Assembly (NCBI RefSeq): GCF_030929555.1
Contig: NZ_JAVFVT010000003.1
Coordinates: 218,511-282,510, forward strand
Length of the DNA stretch: 64,000 nucleotides
Source: Paenibacillus sp. LHD-117
Lineage (GTDB): Bacteria; Bacillota; Bacilli; Paenibacillales; Paenibacillaceae
Direction of reading: 5' to 3'
In this document: positions 35,909 through 46,482 of the stretch, piece by piece
Numbering within the stretch: position 1 is the first letter of the stretch
How the letters are laid out: each line of letters begins with the position of its first letter
Translations under genes and position numbers: made by a program
The notes under the pieces: model-generated
What the model saw: only the letters and a program-made list of their open reading frames with translations
The model's database searches: none
What the model was told of the DNA's origin: nothing

Positions 35909-38557
35909 ATGAACAAAAGGTTGAAGGAAGTGCTAGAGGGTCAGGAGCACAATTATATACTGCCTTTTCTCTGGCAACATGGCGAGGAAGAGCACGTCAT
36001 CCGGGAAGAGTTAGCCCGTGTACATGAGTCAGGTATTGGAGCCGTATGTATTGAGGCTAGGCCGCATCCGGATTTTCTCGGATCCAAGTGGTGGACGGAT
36101 ATGGACATCATTATGGATGAAGCCCGGCAGCGCGGCATGAAGGTATGGATGCTCGACGATGATCATTTTCCTACGGGACATGCTGCAGGAAAGGTGAGGG
36201 GGGCACCTGAATCGCTGCATCGCAAATTTCTGGGCGAACGTTATATCGATACGGTCGGCCCTGCGCTAGGCGCCTCGGTGCTAATAGATACACTGCTTAT
36301 GAACGGGCTTCGGCCAACCATCTCGAATGCCTCACATGTAAACGGTAGGAATAAGCTGATTGCCGTTATCGCAGTCCGCCGTGATCCATCGAATGGCGCT
36401 TTGCTTGATGACTGTGTCGACATCACGGAGTATGCGCATGACGGTATTTTGTATTGGGATATCCCAGACGGATATTGGCGAGTCTTCATTCTCTCCGAAA
36501 ATAAGGATGGTGGCAGCGAGGCGCAGAAGGATTATTTAAACCCGCTGGAGCGGGATTCCGTTCGTATTCTGATCGACAACGTCTACGAGGCTTTCTATGC
36601 ACGGTACAGAGACGAATTCGGCAAGACGTTCCTTGGTTTCTTCTCGGACGAACCGGGCTTCTACAACGATAAAACAACCTTCGACTTCAACTCGAGGCCC
36701 GGTAAGAAAGGAGTGCCGCTGCCTTGGTGCAGCGAGATGCCGGCTCTGCTAGAGCAGGCACTTGGTGTGGACTATCGGAAGCAGCTGCACCTCCTCTGGC
36801 ATGAGGGCGAACAGTCGAACATCGTCCGGTATGCCTATATGAATATCGTCAGCAAACTCTACGGGGAAAACTTTTGCAATCAGATCGGTGAATGGTGCAG
36901 AGCACGCGGAGTTGAATATATCGGTCATGTACTCGAAGACAACAATGTTCATGCCAGACTTGGTCCAAGTACCGGACATTTCTTCCGCTCGATGTGGGGA
37001 CAGGACATGTCGGGCATTGACGTAGTGCTCTGGCAGATCGTGCCTGGTTTTGATGAAATCTCTTTCCGTGGTGTCGGCTCAGAGACGGACAGCGAATTTT
37101 TCCACTATGGACTCGCGAAGTTAGGCGTGTCGCTTGGACATCTCGATCCCAAGAAGCATGGCCGGACGATGGCCGAGGTGTACGGGGCGTATGGATGGAC
37201 GGAAGGTCTTAAGCTGATGAAATGGCTGACCGACCATATGCTCGTCCGCGGTGTCAATTATTTTGTCCCGCATGCTTTTACCCAGAAGGCTTTCCCTGAT
37301 CCGGACTGTCCGCCGCATATGTACGCAAGCGGGAAGAATCCACAATTCCGGTATTACAAACATCTGAACCATTACATAAACCGAATAAGCCACCTCATTA
37401 CCGGCGGGAGCCACATAGCGTCCGCGGCAGTCCTCTATCACGCCGAAGCCGAATGGTCGGGGGAGGCCATGTATTTCCATAAGCCATTAAAGACGCTCAT
37501 GCAACATCAGATCGACTGCGACGTCGTTCCCATCGATGTTATGTTGGAAGCAGCGAGCGTGAGCGACGGCCGGCTGCTGATCCATCGCGAGGATTTCGGC
37601 TGCCTGATCGTCCCTTATGCAGAAGCGTTGCCGGCAGCGATGATACAGTATCTGGTTCAATTAGCTGAGCAAGGATTGGCAATTCGGTTCGTGGACGGGC
37701 TGCCCGTTCGATCGAGCGAGGGGAACGATGTTTCCGCTGAGCTGGCTCAGCTTGCCGGACACCGGCAGGTGAAGTGCGTTGCTTTGGACCAACTGGCAAA
37801 AGAACTTATTGCAGACGGACATTACGATATTCAAGTGAATCAATATGAGCCGTATCTTCGAAGCTATCATTATGTGCTTGACGGGCTGAATGTATTTATG
37901 TTCTTCAATGAGCATCCTTATCAATCGTTGTCGACGAGGATTACCTTGCCTGTACATGGGGAGGTCTATATTTATGATGCGTTCCTGAACCGGCTCACAC
38001 ACTTGAACGGAAAGGCGGAAGACGGCATGACGGACGTTCAGCTTGAGCTTATCCCGTACGAGTCTATCATAATGCTCCATGGGAGCGGTATTGACGGATT
38101 CGCTGCACACCCTAGTATTATCGCCAATGGGGAGCTCGAGCTTCGGGGCGATTGGTCGGTTTCCATCGTTGATTCCATGAACTATCCTCATTTCAAGGAA
38201 TGGGGAACATTGACGGCGTTGACAAATATGAGCGGACGCGAGCAGTTGCCTCGATTCAGCGGCACCTTCCGCTATGAAACAGAGTTCGAGTGGACGGAAT
38301 CCGCAGTCCGCGTGCTGCTCGACTTGGGCGAGGCGTTCGAAACGGCCGAAGTATGGGTGAACGGCGAACAAGCCGGAGTACGGATTTGTCCGCCATACCG
38401 CATGGAGATAGATGGCCTGATCAAGAAAGGCATCAATAAGCTTGTAATCGAAGTGACGAACACTCTGGCGAAGGATCAGCATGACTTTTTGTCTGCCTTT
38501 GCGCAGCAAGAGCCGAGCGGGTTGATCGGGCCTGTCCGATTAATCGGCATCATATGA
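35909..38557 (+). CDS. Glycoside hydrolase, GH106-like
   Basis: An 882-residue cytoplasmic protein. The N-terminal barrel begins PFLWQHGEEE and has VCIEARPHPDF and WMLDDDHFPTGHAAGK, a pattern of large Firmicutes glycosyl hydrolases related to GH106 alpha-L-rhamnosidases. The C-terminal 150 or so residues form a GH2-like sugar-binding jelly roll (LLDLGEAFETAEVWVNGEQAG). Catalytic residues cannot be placed with confidence. Rhamnosidase activity is plausible but other specificities occur. It overlaps no gene; the GH2 gene follows by 13 bp. Confidence 0.75.
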   Translation: MNKRLKEVLEGQEHNYILPFLWQHGEEEHVIREELARVHESGIGAVCIEARPHPDFLGSKWWTDMDIIMDEARQRGMKVWMLDDDHFPTGHAAGKVRGAPESLHRKFLGERYIDTVGPALGASVLIDTLLMNGLRPTISNASHVNGRNKLIAVIAVRRDPSNGALLDDCVDITEYAHDGILYWDIPDGYWRVFILSENKDGGSEAQKDYLNPLERDSVRILIDNVYEAFYARYRDEFGKTFLGFFSDEPGFYNDKTTFDFNSRPGKKGVPLPWCSEMPALLEQALGVDYRKQLHLLWHEGEQSNIVRYAYMNIVSKLYGENFCNQIGEWCRARGVEYIGHVLEDNNVHARLGPSTGHFFRSMWGQDMSGIDVVLWQIVPGFDEISFRGVGSETDSEFFHYGLAKLGVSLGHLDPKKHGRTMAEVYGAYGWTEGLKLMKWLTDHMLVRGVNYFVPHAFTQKAFPDPDCPPHMYASGKNPQFRYYKHLNHYINRISHLITGGSHIASAAVLYHAEAEWSGEAMYFHKPLKTLMQHQIDCDVVPIDVMLEAASVSDGRLLIHREDFGCLIVPYAEALPAAMIQYLVQLAEQGLAIRFVDGLPVRSSEGNDVSAELAQLAGHRQVKCVALDQLAKELIADGHYDIQVNQYEPYLRSYHYVLDGLNVFMFFNEHPYQSLSTRITLPVHGEVYIYDAFLNRLTHLNGKAEDGMTDVQLELIPYESIIMLHGSGIDGFAAHPSIIANGELELRGDWSVSIVDSMNYPHFKEWGTLTALTNMSGREQLPRFSGTFRYETEFEWTESAVRVLLDLGEAFETAEVWVNGEQAGVRICPPYRMEIDGLIKKGINKLVIEVTNTLAKDQHDFLSAFAQQEPSGLIGPVRLIGII

Positions 38558-38570
38558 ATTGGAGGTTACC

Positions 38571-41072
38571 ATGAATCGGACATCCTTTAACAAAAAATGG
38601 ACAGTCGGTCCCAAAAAAGGTTTTTTTTCAGAAAAAGCTCATGCAAAGATAAATCCGAAGGACGTTACGCTGCCTCATGATGCCATGATCGAAAGGCATC
38701 GCAAGAAACCTGCAGAAGGCGAAGACAGCGGTCGAAGCGATTTCAATATCGGTTTCTATCCAGAAGGGGAATACGAGTATAGAAAGACATTTTTTGTGCC
38801 GGATGCGTACAAAGATAAGAGAGTAACCATTGAGTTTGAAGGCGTGTACAGGAATGCGATGGTGTACCTGAATGGGGCTTTCGCTGGACAGCATCCTTAT
38901 GGCTATTCGAACTTTTATATAAAAGCGGATCGTTATCTGAAATACGGCGAAGAAAATGAAATTAAAGTGATTGCGATGAATCATAAGGATTCGCGTTGGT
39001 ACTCCGGTGCAGGGATATACCGCAACACTAACCTAATAATAGGGGAGCTATTGCATATCGCCTTGGACGGCGTAAAAATTTCCACCCCGGACATAACGAA
39101 AGACCGTGCCGTAGTCACCATAGGTACCGTGATTGAAAATGAGGGTCATCAAACTCGAAGTGTTAACGTGCATACGACAATCATGGATAAAGACGGTAAC
39201 ATCGTTGCCAGCGATACGTTACCCGTTACTTCGTTCGCAGGAGAACGTACGACATTTCGCCAGCGCTTGAATGTCAGGTCGCCTCAACTTTGGAGCGCTG
39301 AACAACCTCATTTATATAAGTGCTGGACTCGCATTGAAGAAGAAAATAAGTTGGTGGACGAGGAGACGAATACATTCGGAATCCGTTCCCTTACACTGGA
39401 TCCGGACAGAGGGCTTTGTATCAATGGCGAAGTTGTGAAGCTGCGCGGGGCATGCATTCATCACGACAATGGCGTGATCGGAGCTGTTACGATCGATCGG
39501 GCCGAAGAGCGACGAGTCGAAATTCTTAAGCAGGCAGGGTTCAATGCGCTTCGTAGCGCGCATAACCCGATAAGTAAGGCGCTTCTTGCTGCGTGCGACC
39601 GACTCGGCATGCTTGTTATGGACGAAAGCTTTGATATGTGGACCTCAACAAAGGTAGAAAACGATTACGCGCTTCATTTCCCAGTCTGGTGGGAGCACGA
39701 TATTCAAGCAATGGTAGACAAGAATTACAATCACCCCTGTGTCATTATGTATTCAATCGGGAACGAAATTCCGGAAGCGGGCAAGCCGATTGCTTCTGTT
39801 TGGGGACATAAGCTGGCAGAGAAGATCCGGTCGATCGACAACACCCGTTTCATAACAAACTCAGTCAACTTCATTATTTCCGTCATAGTAGAACAAATGA
39901 AGTTGATGAGCGAGAACCAGGCCGCTAACAATATAGGCATTAACACGATGATGAACAACATCGGTCAGGCGATGGCAGCTATTAATACTTCGGAGCTCGC
40001 CACGCATCGAACGTCAGAATCGTTCGGCTACGTAGATATTGCTGGCTATAATTATGCGGAGGCGCGATATCTGGCTGATAGGGAGCGGTTTCCTAACCGG
40101 GTGATCGTGGGTAGCGAAACTTTTCCCGCGATGATCGATATCAATTGGAAGCTGGTGAAGAAGAACAATCATGTTATTGGCGATTTTACTTGGACGGGCT
40201 GGGACTACCTGGGTGAAGTGGGAATCGGGCGGATCAAGTATGATCTTAACGAATCTGGCGGTTTTATGGGGGCATACCCTTGGCTTACGGCTTGGTGCGG
40301 CGATATTGATATTATCGGTAACCGGCGCCCGGTATCGTATTACCGTGAGATCGTCTTTGGTCTTCGCAAAGATCCGTATATCGCGGTTCAACGCCCCGAG
40401 TATTACGGTATACAACCGATATTGACCAAATGGAGCTGGAGCGATTCCGTATCTAGTTGGTCCTGGAACGGTTTCGAAGGAAAACCGATCCGGGTGGAAG
40501 TGTATGCCGATGCGGATGAAGTTGAGCTGTTCGTGAACGGCAGAGCGGCAGGAAAGGCAGCTGCAGGAGAAGAGCACAGATATAAAGCTGAATTCGATCT
40601 CAACTACGAGCCAGGAGAAATCATGGCCGTAGCCTATACGGATGGTCAACCAACCGGCCAAATGATTCTTTATTCAGCAACGGGCGACGTCCAGTTGAAC
40701 GTAGAGGCGGACCGGAAGGAAATCGTCGCGTCCGACCGTGACCTGTCGTTTGTAACGATCAGTTTGGTGGACGTTCAAGGGAATCTATACAACAGCGCCG
40801 ACCGCAAAGTGAAAGTCCAGGTTGAGGGGCCAGGTGTTCTGCAAGGATTCGGCAGTGCGGACCCGAAGTCTACGGAAAATTTCTTTGATGCCGAACGAAC
40901 GACTTTTGATGGGAAAGTGTTGGCGGTTGTACGCCCCAAGGATGCTGGAATGATCACCGTGACGGTAGCTGCAGACGGATGCGAACCCAGGGTCATACAG
41001 ATCAAGGCTGTTGCATACTCAACCGAAGCGACGGATCATCCTCATGGCGCTCGAAGTGCGAATGCCCAATAG
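38571..41072 (+). CDS. GH2 glycosidase with C-terminal Ig-like domains
   Basis: An 833-residue GH2 of the kind that carries DUF4982-type and further Ig-like domains after the barrel. The N-terminal jelly roll, Ig domain and barrel are in order; acid/base Glu399 is in IGNEIPE and nucleophile Glu516 in VGSETFP. An insertion between about residues 415 and 475 lengthens the barrel. There is no signal peptide. GGAGGTT selects ATG 38571. Beta-galactosidase or a related activity is likely. The stop is 8 bp before a decayed hydrolase fragment. Confidence 0.9.
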   Translation: MNRTSFNKKWTVGPKKGFFSEKAHAKINPKDVTLPHDAMIERHRKKPAEGEDSGRSDFNIGFYPEGEYEYRKTFFVPDAYKDKRVTIEFEGVYRNAMVYLNGAFAGQHPYGYSNFYIKADRYLKYGEENEIKVIAMNHKDSRWYSGAGIYRNTNLIIGELLHIALDGVKISTPDITKDRAVVTIGTVIENEGHQTRSVNVHTTIMDKDGNIVASDTLPVTSFAGERTTFRQRLNVRSPQLWSAEQPHLYKCWTRIEEENKLVDEETNTFGIRSLTLDPDRGLCINGEVVKLRGACIHHDNGVIGAVTIDRAEERRVEILKQAGFNALRSAHNPISKALLAACDRLGMLVMDESFDMWTSTKVENDYALHFPVWWEHDIQAMVDKNYNHPCVIMYSIGNEIPEAGKPIASVWGHKLAEKIRSIDNTRFITNSVNFIISVIVEQMKLMSENQAANNIGINTMMNNIGQAMAAINTSELATHRTSESFGYVDIAGYNYAEARYLADRERFPNRVIVGSETFPAMIDINWKLVKKNNHVIGDFTWTGWDYLGEVGIGRIKYDLNESGGFMGAYPWLTAWCGDIDIIGNRRPVSYYREIVFGLRKDPYIAVQRPEYYGIQPILTKWSWSDSVSSWSWNGFEGKPIRVEVYADADEVELFVNGRAAGKAAAGEEHRYKAEFDLNYEPGEIMAVAYTDGQPTGQMILYSATGDVQLNVEADRKEIVASDRDLSFVTISLVDVQGNLYNSADRKVKVQVEGPGVLQGFGSADPKSTENFFDAERTTFDGKVLAVVRPKDAGMITVTVAADGCEPRVIQIKAVAYSTEATDHPHGARSANAQ

Positions 41073-41080
41073 GGCAATAA

Positions 41081-41293
41081 GACAATTATCTGATCCATTA
41101 CTTCGGCAAAAGTTGCCAAGCTGCTTATACCCTGGATTTGCCTGAGGGATCTGAATATGCCATAGATCTCGTCGATATTTGGGAGATGACGCGCGAGACC
41201 ATCATTCCGAGGGATAGTGGGAAAATGAAGATAAAGCTGCCGGGTAAGGAAGGAACCGCCGCCATCGCAATACACAACCAATTAGGTATTTGA
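41081..41293 (+). pseudogene. Remnant of a DUF5605-type hydrolase C-terminus
   Basis: In one frame 70 codons end at TGA 41291-41293 and read like the terminal DUF5605 domain of DUF4038/DUF5060 hydrolases: DNYLIHYFGK, YTLDLPEGSEYAIDLVDIWE, KMKIKLPGKEG, AIAIH. A stop codon lies directly upstream in frame, there is no start, and the rest of the gene is absent. It is the tail of a lost third hydrolase of this operon. Confidence 0.75.
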
Positions 41294-41307
41294 TAGAAAC
41301 CGGTATC

Positions 41308-41364
41308 TGGCTTCATATGGAGTAAGCTAAAAACAAAGAGGGAAGCCGCCTCTTTGTTTTTTTC
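41308..41364. repeat. Terminator repeat, copy B
   Basis: Bases 41319-41364 are identical over 46 bp to 28632-28677. The stem AACAAAGAGG/CCTCTTTGTT is followed by a T-run. This copy ends the second sugar locus. Confidence 0.85.
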
Positions 41365-41474
41365 GTTAAAGAAGTCGTTTTCGAAAAAAAGAACAAAGGT
41401 TTTGTTAAACTTAAAGATCTTTGGCGTTCGTACTAACTTTTTGGTAAGTACGTGGATACTATCTAAATAACTAT

Positions 41475-41541
41475 TTTGTTGCAAATGCAACAAAGATGAG
41501 GTAAATTAGATTTGTGTTGATTTTGTTGTATATGCAATAAA
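41475..41541. promoter_or_regulatory. Twin palindromic operators upstream of marR
   Basis: TTTGTTGCAAATGCAACAAA (41475-41494) has perfect 9-bp arms. TTTGTTGTATATGCAATAAA (41522-41541) is a degenerate second copy whose starts are 47 bp apart. Both fit MarR-type operators and are probably bound by the adjacent gene product. Confidence 0.7.
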
Positions 41542-41566
41542 ATTTAGAGTTAAGGAGTTCGTTCAG

Positions 41567-42578
<1,012 letters not shown>

Positions 42579-42614
42579 CGTCTATCCGACATATTTACAA
42601 TAGATATTTGATGA

Positions 42615-42637
42615 TACAATGTGGGAAAACGGTTACA
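42615..42637 (+). promoter_or_regulatory. -10 box and cre site for GH95
   Basis: TACAAT at 42615-42620 is a likely -10 box. GGAAAACGGTTACA at 42624-42637 matches the cre consensus TGWAANCGNTNWCA at 13 of 14 positions and lies on the expected start, which suggests CcpA repression. The -35 box is weak. Confidence 0.6.
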
Positions 42638-42657
42638 GGCGAAGGCGGGGAGACGAA

Positions 42658-45039
42658 ATGAAGCTGGTATACGATAAGCCCGCTCAGGCTTGGACGGAGG
42701 CGCTACCGATTGGCAACGGACGACTGGGAGCCATGGTATTTGGCGGGGTGGAAACGGAGCGTCTTCAACTTAACGAAGAAACGTTATGGTCAGGCAGTCC
42801 GCGCGATTGGCATAATCCAAAAGCGTTGGAGGCTTTAGGCGAAGTTCGTGCTAACATTCGTGAGGAGCGGTACTTGGAGGCCGGCGTGCGAGCTCGCGAC
42901 ATGATGGGGCCATACACGCAGTCGTATCTTCCACTCGGGGACCTCATTCTGCGATTCGAACACGGAGATATCTCGCAGGAATACCGGAGGACCCTTTCAT
43001 TAGACGAAGCGGTTGCCGTCACCGAGTATCGAATTGGGAGCACCAAATACCGTAGAGAAGCGTACATCTCTCAGCCGGATCATGTCATCGTGATGAAAAT
43101 AATCGCTTCCCGAAAAGGCGCTATAACGATGCGAGCGTCGCTTCAAAGTCAGTTAAGAAGCAGCTTGTCGGCCTCAGGAGGACAGTTAATCTTATCGGGA
43201 CAAGCACCGGAACACGTCACGCCAAGCTATTATAACGAAGATGAACCTATTCGGTATGGCGACACGAACAAGACGGACGCCATGCGATTCGAAGGTCGAA
43301 TGAGCGCCAAGCACGAAGACGGTACGATGGAAATCGATTCGAACGGGCTATATATCCGTGGAGCAACTTCAGTCACGCTTCTTTTTACGGCGGCAACCAC
43401 GTTCATCGAAGCCGGCATCGCGCCAGGTAAGGAATCAATAAGCGCTTCACGCGCAACGATAGAGACGTTAGCGGCTGCATCCAAATATAGCGATAACGAG
43501 CTCCTGTTGCGTCATCTCCTTGATTATAAGGCCATGTTCGATCGCGTCAGTCTCCGACTTGGAGATGAGAAACGAGAGGAAACGAATGTCGTTCCGACTC
43601 ATCGGCGCATATCCGAAACAGGTGCGCTCGATACAGGATTGGTCGAAATGCTGTTCCAGTACGGACGTTACTTAATGATTTCTGGCTCGAGGCCGGGAGG
43701 ATTGCCTCTTAACCTGCAAGGCATTTGGAACGCAGAGACGCGCCCTCCTTGGAGCAGTAACTGGACGCTGAATATTAACGCTCAGATGAATTATTGGCCA
43801 GCCGAAATCTGTAATTTGGCCGAATGCCACGAGCCTCTTCTCCGGTTTACAGGCGTTTTGGCACGAAACGGGGCAGAGACGGCCAGACTTCATTATGGAG
43901 CGAGTGGATGGGTTGCTCACCATAACACGGACGTATGGGGTCAGACTTCGCCGGTCGGCGATTACGGCCGGCATGGCGATCCGGTATGGGCGATTTGGCC
44001 GATGGGCGGCGTCTGGCTTTGCCAGCATCTGTGGGAGCACTTTGCTTTCGGTGGCGATAGGGATTACCTTCGCGAGAAGGCATATCCAATCATGAAGGAG
44101 GCTTCACGGTTTTGCTTGGATTGGCTCCACGAAGGAGAAGACGGCGAACTTATAACCTCTCCTTCTTCCTCTCCTGAGCATAATTTCAGGATACAAGGCG
44201 GGATCTATAGCTTAAGTGAATCTACGTCCATGGACCTGGAACTGATCTGGGAGTTGCTGACGAACACTTATCATGCTGCCTCGTTGCTTGAGATCGATGA
44301 GGAGTGGCGCGAATCGCTCTTGAGCGTAAGGGAGAAGCTCCCTGCTCCCGTAATCAGCAGCGACGGCCGACTTCAGGAATGGTCGAGGGATTTTGAAGAC
44401 GAAGATCCGCATCATCGACATGTCTCGCATTTGTTTGCCCTATATCCGGGAGGGCAATGGACGGAGCGGAAAGACCCTGATCGGTTTTCCGCAGCCCGCC
44501 AATCGCTGGAGCGGCGGGGCGACGAAGGTACGGGTTGGAGCTTAGGGTGGAAAATCGCCCTTTGGGCCAGGCTTAAGGACGGGAACAGAGCTTTCGCGTT
44601 ACTTTCGAACATGCTAAGGCTTGTACGTGCAGAAGAAGCAGACAATTATCATCACGGCGGCGTGTATGCCAATCTATTTTGTGCGCATCCGCCTTTCCAA
44701 ATCGACGGCAACTTCGCTGCTACAGCGGGGATCGCGGAGATGCTCGTTCAATCCCATGATGGGTATATCGATCTGCTACCGGCATTGCCGGATGCTTGGC
44801 CATCTGGGGCCATTAAGGGACTCAGGGCTCGCGGGGGGTTCGTTATCGATATCAATTGGGAGAACGGCGCATTGCTTCAAGCCCAGCTTTACGCTTGTAA
44901 TGATGCAGAATGTGTCATTAAGCTTCCTAACGGATTCGCAGTATGGCATGAGGGAAAAGTTGTTCCCGCAATCGGGAACAACAACGATGAGTTTTATCGT
45001 ATTCAGACTCGTTCAGGTCAGCGATACGATATTAAATAG
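42658..45039 (+). CDS. GH95 alpha-L-fucosidase/galactosidase-type enzyme
   Basis: A 793-residue cytoplasmic GH95. The start [20 protein letters not shown] is typical of the family; GGGGAG lies upstream of ATG 42658. The alpha/alpha-barrel has [12 protein letters not shown], the catalytic Glu507 in [10 protein letters not shown] and the conserved Asp683 in [14 protein letters not shown]95 enzymes release terminal alpha-1,2-L-fucose or L-galactose. It stands alone between the MarR/GNAT pair and araR and has its own cre site. Confidence 0.92.
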   Translation: MKLVYDKPAQAWTEALPIGNGRLGAMVFGGVETERLQLNEETLWSGSPRDWHNPKALEALGEVRANIREERYLEAGVRARDMMGPYTQSYLPLGDLILRFEHGDISQEYRRTLSLDEAVAVTEYRIGSTKYRREAYISQPDHVIVMKIIASRKGAITMRASLQSQLRSSLSASGGQLILSGQAPEHVTPSYYNEDEPIRYGDTNKTDAMRFEGRMSAKHEDGTMEIDSNGLYIRGATSVTLLFTAATTFIEAGIAPGKESISASRATIETLAAASKYSDNELLLRHLLDYKAMFDRVSLRLGDEKREETNVVPTHRRISETGALDTGLVEMLFQYGRYLMISGSRPGGLPLNLQGIWNAETRPPWSSNWTLNINAQMNYWPAEICNLAECHEPLLRFTGVLARNGAETARLHYGASGWVAHHNTDVWGQTSPVGDYGRHGDPVWAIWPMGGVWLCQHLWEHFAFGGDRDYLREKAYPIMKEASRFCLDWLHEGEDGELITSPSSSPEHNFRIQGGIYSLSESTSMDLELIWELLTNTYHAASLLEIDEEWRESLLSVREKLPAPVISSDGRLQEWSRDFEDEDPHHRHVSHLFALYPGGQWTERKDPDRFSAARQSLERRGDEGTGWSLGWKIALWARLKDGNRAFALLSNMLRLVRAEEADNYHHGGVYANLFCAHPPFQIDGNFAATAGIAEMLVQSHDGYIDLLPALPDAWPSGAIKGLRARGGFVIDINWENGALLQAQLYACNDAECVIKLPNGFAVWHEGKVVPAIGNNNDEFYRIQTRSGQRYDIK

Positions 45040-45042
45040 TTG

Positions 45043-45090
45043 TAAGGGGCGGTCCCAGTCATCGTTAGTGACAAAGGGTTCTGCCCCTTG
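45043..45090. terminator. Stem between convergent GH95 and araR genes
   Basis: AAGGGGC near 45044 pairs with GCCCCTT near 45083-45089, with further imperfect inner pairing. It probably serves both convergent genes. Confidence 0.45.
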
Positions 45091-45119
45091 CTATTTCCAA
45101 TTGTTTTCGTGTTCGTTGT

Positions 45120-46202
45120 TTATTCCACGTTAATCGCTCTAACAGTTTCGCCAGGAACAAATACCGGCTGGTAATAGGTGTTGGCGGGAAGATCTTTTTT
45201 GCCCTGCAATTTTTTGATGATCCAGTCAGCTGCGTCGTGTCCCATCTGCTCCTGGGGGTGCGTCAGCGTCGTCAATTTGATGTTCGCAGTTTTGGCGATA
45301 TAGGAATTGTCCTGCCCGATGATGGAGAGCTCGTCCGGGATGGAGATGCCGAGCTTTCGGCAGACATGGACGGCTTCGAGGCCTACCTCGTCGTTGTAGC
45401 AGACTAGCGCCGTCAACGCATCCCGATTGTCGTTCAGGAATGCTTCCAGGTTGGCGGAAAGATCCGCTTTCGTCGCCGTATCGAAGGAAAGCACATGCTC
45501 GGGCTGGAACCGCAATTTGGCTTCCCCGAGAGCCTTGATGTAGCCCTTCATGCGGAATTTTCCTTGCAAATCATCCATTTTCGCGACGAGGCCGATCTGG
45601 GCGTGCCCATTGGTTATCAGCTCCCGTGTTGCAAGATAGCTGGACTGCACGTCATCCAGACAAAAGAACGGGACCTCCAGCTCTTCGTAGTAGGCATTGA
45701 TCATCGTAAAAGGAACCTCTTGCTCCTTGAAGGACAGATAGTACGCGATATTTGGATTGTAGACGTTGCTTCGGGTCGGCTCGACGATAAGTCCGTCCAC
45801 GCCATAGGACAGCATCATCTCCAGCGCCTTCTTCTCTTGCGCGATATCATTATTGGTGCTGGCAAGCAGCAAAGAATAATTATCTTCGTTCAACCGGCTT
45901 TCGATGCCGCGAATGATGGAAGGGAAGATATAATCGGAAATATAGGTCGTTATGACGCCAATCGTTCGTTTGCCGCCCGTTCGGGACCGGTATTGGCTGC
46001 TGACGTACGTACCGGAGCCCTTCTCGCTTCTCAGGAAACCCTCGTTCGACAACTCCAAAATGGCTTTCCGAACCGTCTGCCGGCTCACATTGTAGCTGTC
46101 CTGCAAGGCGGACTCCGTTGGAATCTGCTCGCCTGCCTTGTACGTTCCGGACAGAATATGGCTTTTTATATCATCAAGGATGACCTGGTACTTTGGCTTC
46201 AT
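45120..46202 (-). CDS. araR: Arabinose operon repressor AraR
   Basis: A 360-residue repressor. The N-terminal GntR winged helix (PKYQVILDDIKSHILSG, then VSRQTVRKAILELSNEGF) is fused to a LacI-type sugar-binding domain (IGVITTYISDYIFPSIIRGIE onward), the AraR architecture. I start it at 46202 (MKPKYQ), matching B. subtilis AraR; an in-frame ATG at 46253 lies inside the operator. It is divergent from the arabinose genes, and AraR boxes sit in both promoters, so it represses them and itself until L-arabinose binds. Confidence 0.92.
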   Translation of the reverse strand: MKPKYQVILDDIKSHILSGTYKAGEQIPTESALQDSYNVSRQTVRKAILELSNEGFLRSEKGSGTYVSSQYRSRTGGKRTIGVITTYISDYIFPSIIRGIESRLNEDNYSLLLASTNNDIAQEKKALEMMLSYGVDGLIVEPTRSNVYNPNIAYYLSFKEQEVPFTMINAYYEELEVPFFCLDDVQSSYLATRELITNGHAQIGLVAKMDDLQGKFRMKGYIKALGEAKLRFQPEHVLSFDTATKADLSANLEAFLNDNRDALTALVCYNDEVGLEAVHVCRKLGISIPDELSIIGQDNSYIAKTANIKLTTLTHPQEQMGHDAADWIIKKLQGKKDLPANTYYQPVFVPGETVRAINVE

Positions 46203-46241
46203 GTGATCCACTTCTTTCTTCGCTGTTTCATGTAGGGGAAG

Positions 46242-46281
46242 TTGTACGTACATATTCTAGCATGAAACGGTTAGAATGCAA
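46242..46281 (-). promoter_or_regulatory. araR promoter with AraR box
   Basis: On the minus strand, TTGCAT (46281-46276) and TAGAAT (46259-46254) with a 16-bp spacer form a promoter. ATGTACGTACAA (46253-46242) just downstream matches the core of the AraR operator ATTTGTACGTACAAAT, which implies autorepression. Confidence 0.75.
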
Positions 46282-46402
46282 ATGCAACGATGCTGAATTA
46301 AGCTTGTAACTATATACATTTGTTGCATAAATATCGTAAAACTTGAGTGTTAATTGAAGAATCAGGCACAGGGACTTATGTAGGTATAACTACAAGACTA
46401 TA

Positions 46403-46431
46403 TTGACAAATGTACGTACAAAAAATATACT
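46403..46431 (+). promoter_or_regulatory. Arabinose operon promoter with AraR box in the spacer
   Basis: TTGACA (46403-46408), a 17-bp spacer and TATACT (46426-46431) form a near-consensus promoter. The spacer contains AAATGTACGTACAAAA (46408-46423), almost the B. subtilis AraR consensus, so bound AraR would exclude RNA polymerase. Confidence 0.88.
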
Positions 46432-46482
46432 TAGGCTGTCAATTAGGGAAAGCGCGTACTTTTGAACGGAGAGGGGACGAAC

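Noticed and set aside
45058..45075. CATCGTTAGTGACAA near the GH95 end as a tandem element
   Set aside because: A single partial half-site with no second copy 23 bp away and no -10 box at 19 bp.
46451..46466. cre-like GGGAAAGCGCGTACTT upstream of the arabinose kinase
   Set aside because: It has four mismatches to the consensus, including conserved outer positions, so it is much weaker than the three cre sites I accept.
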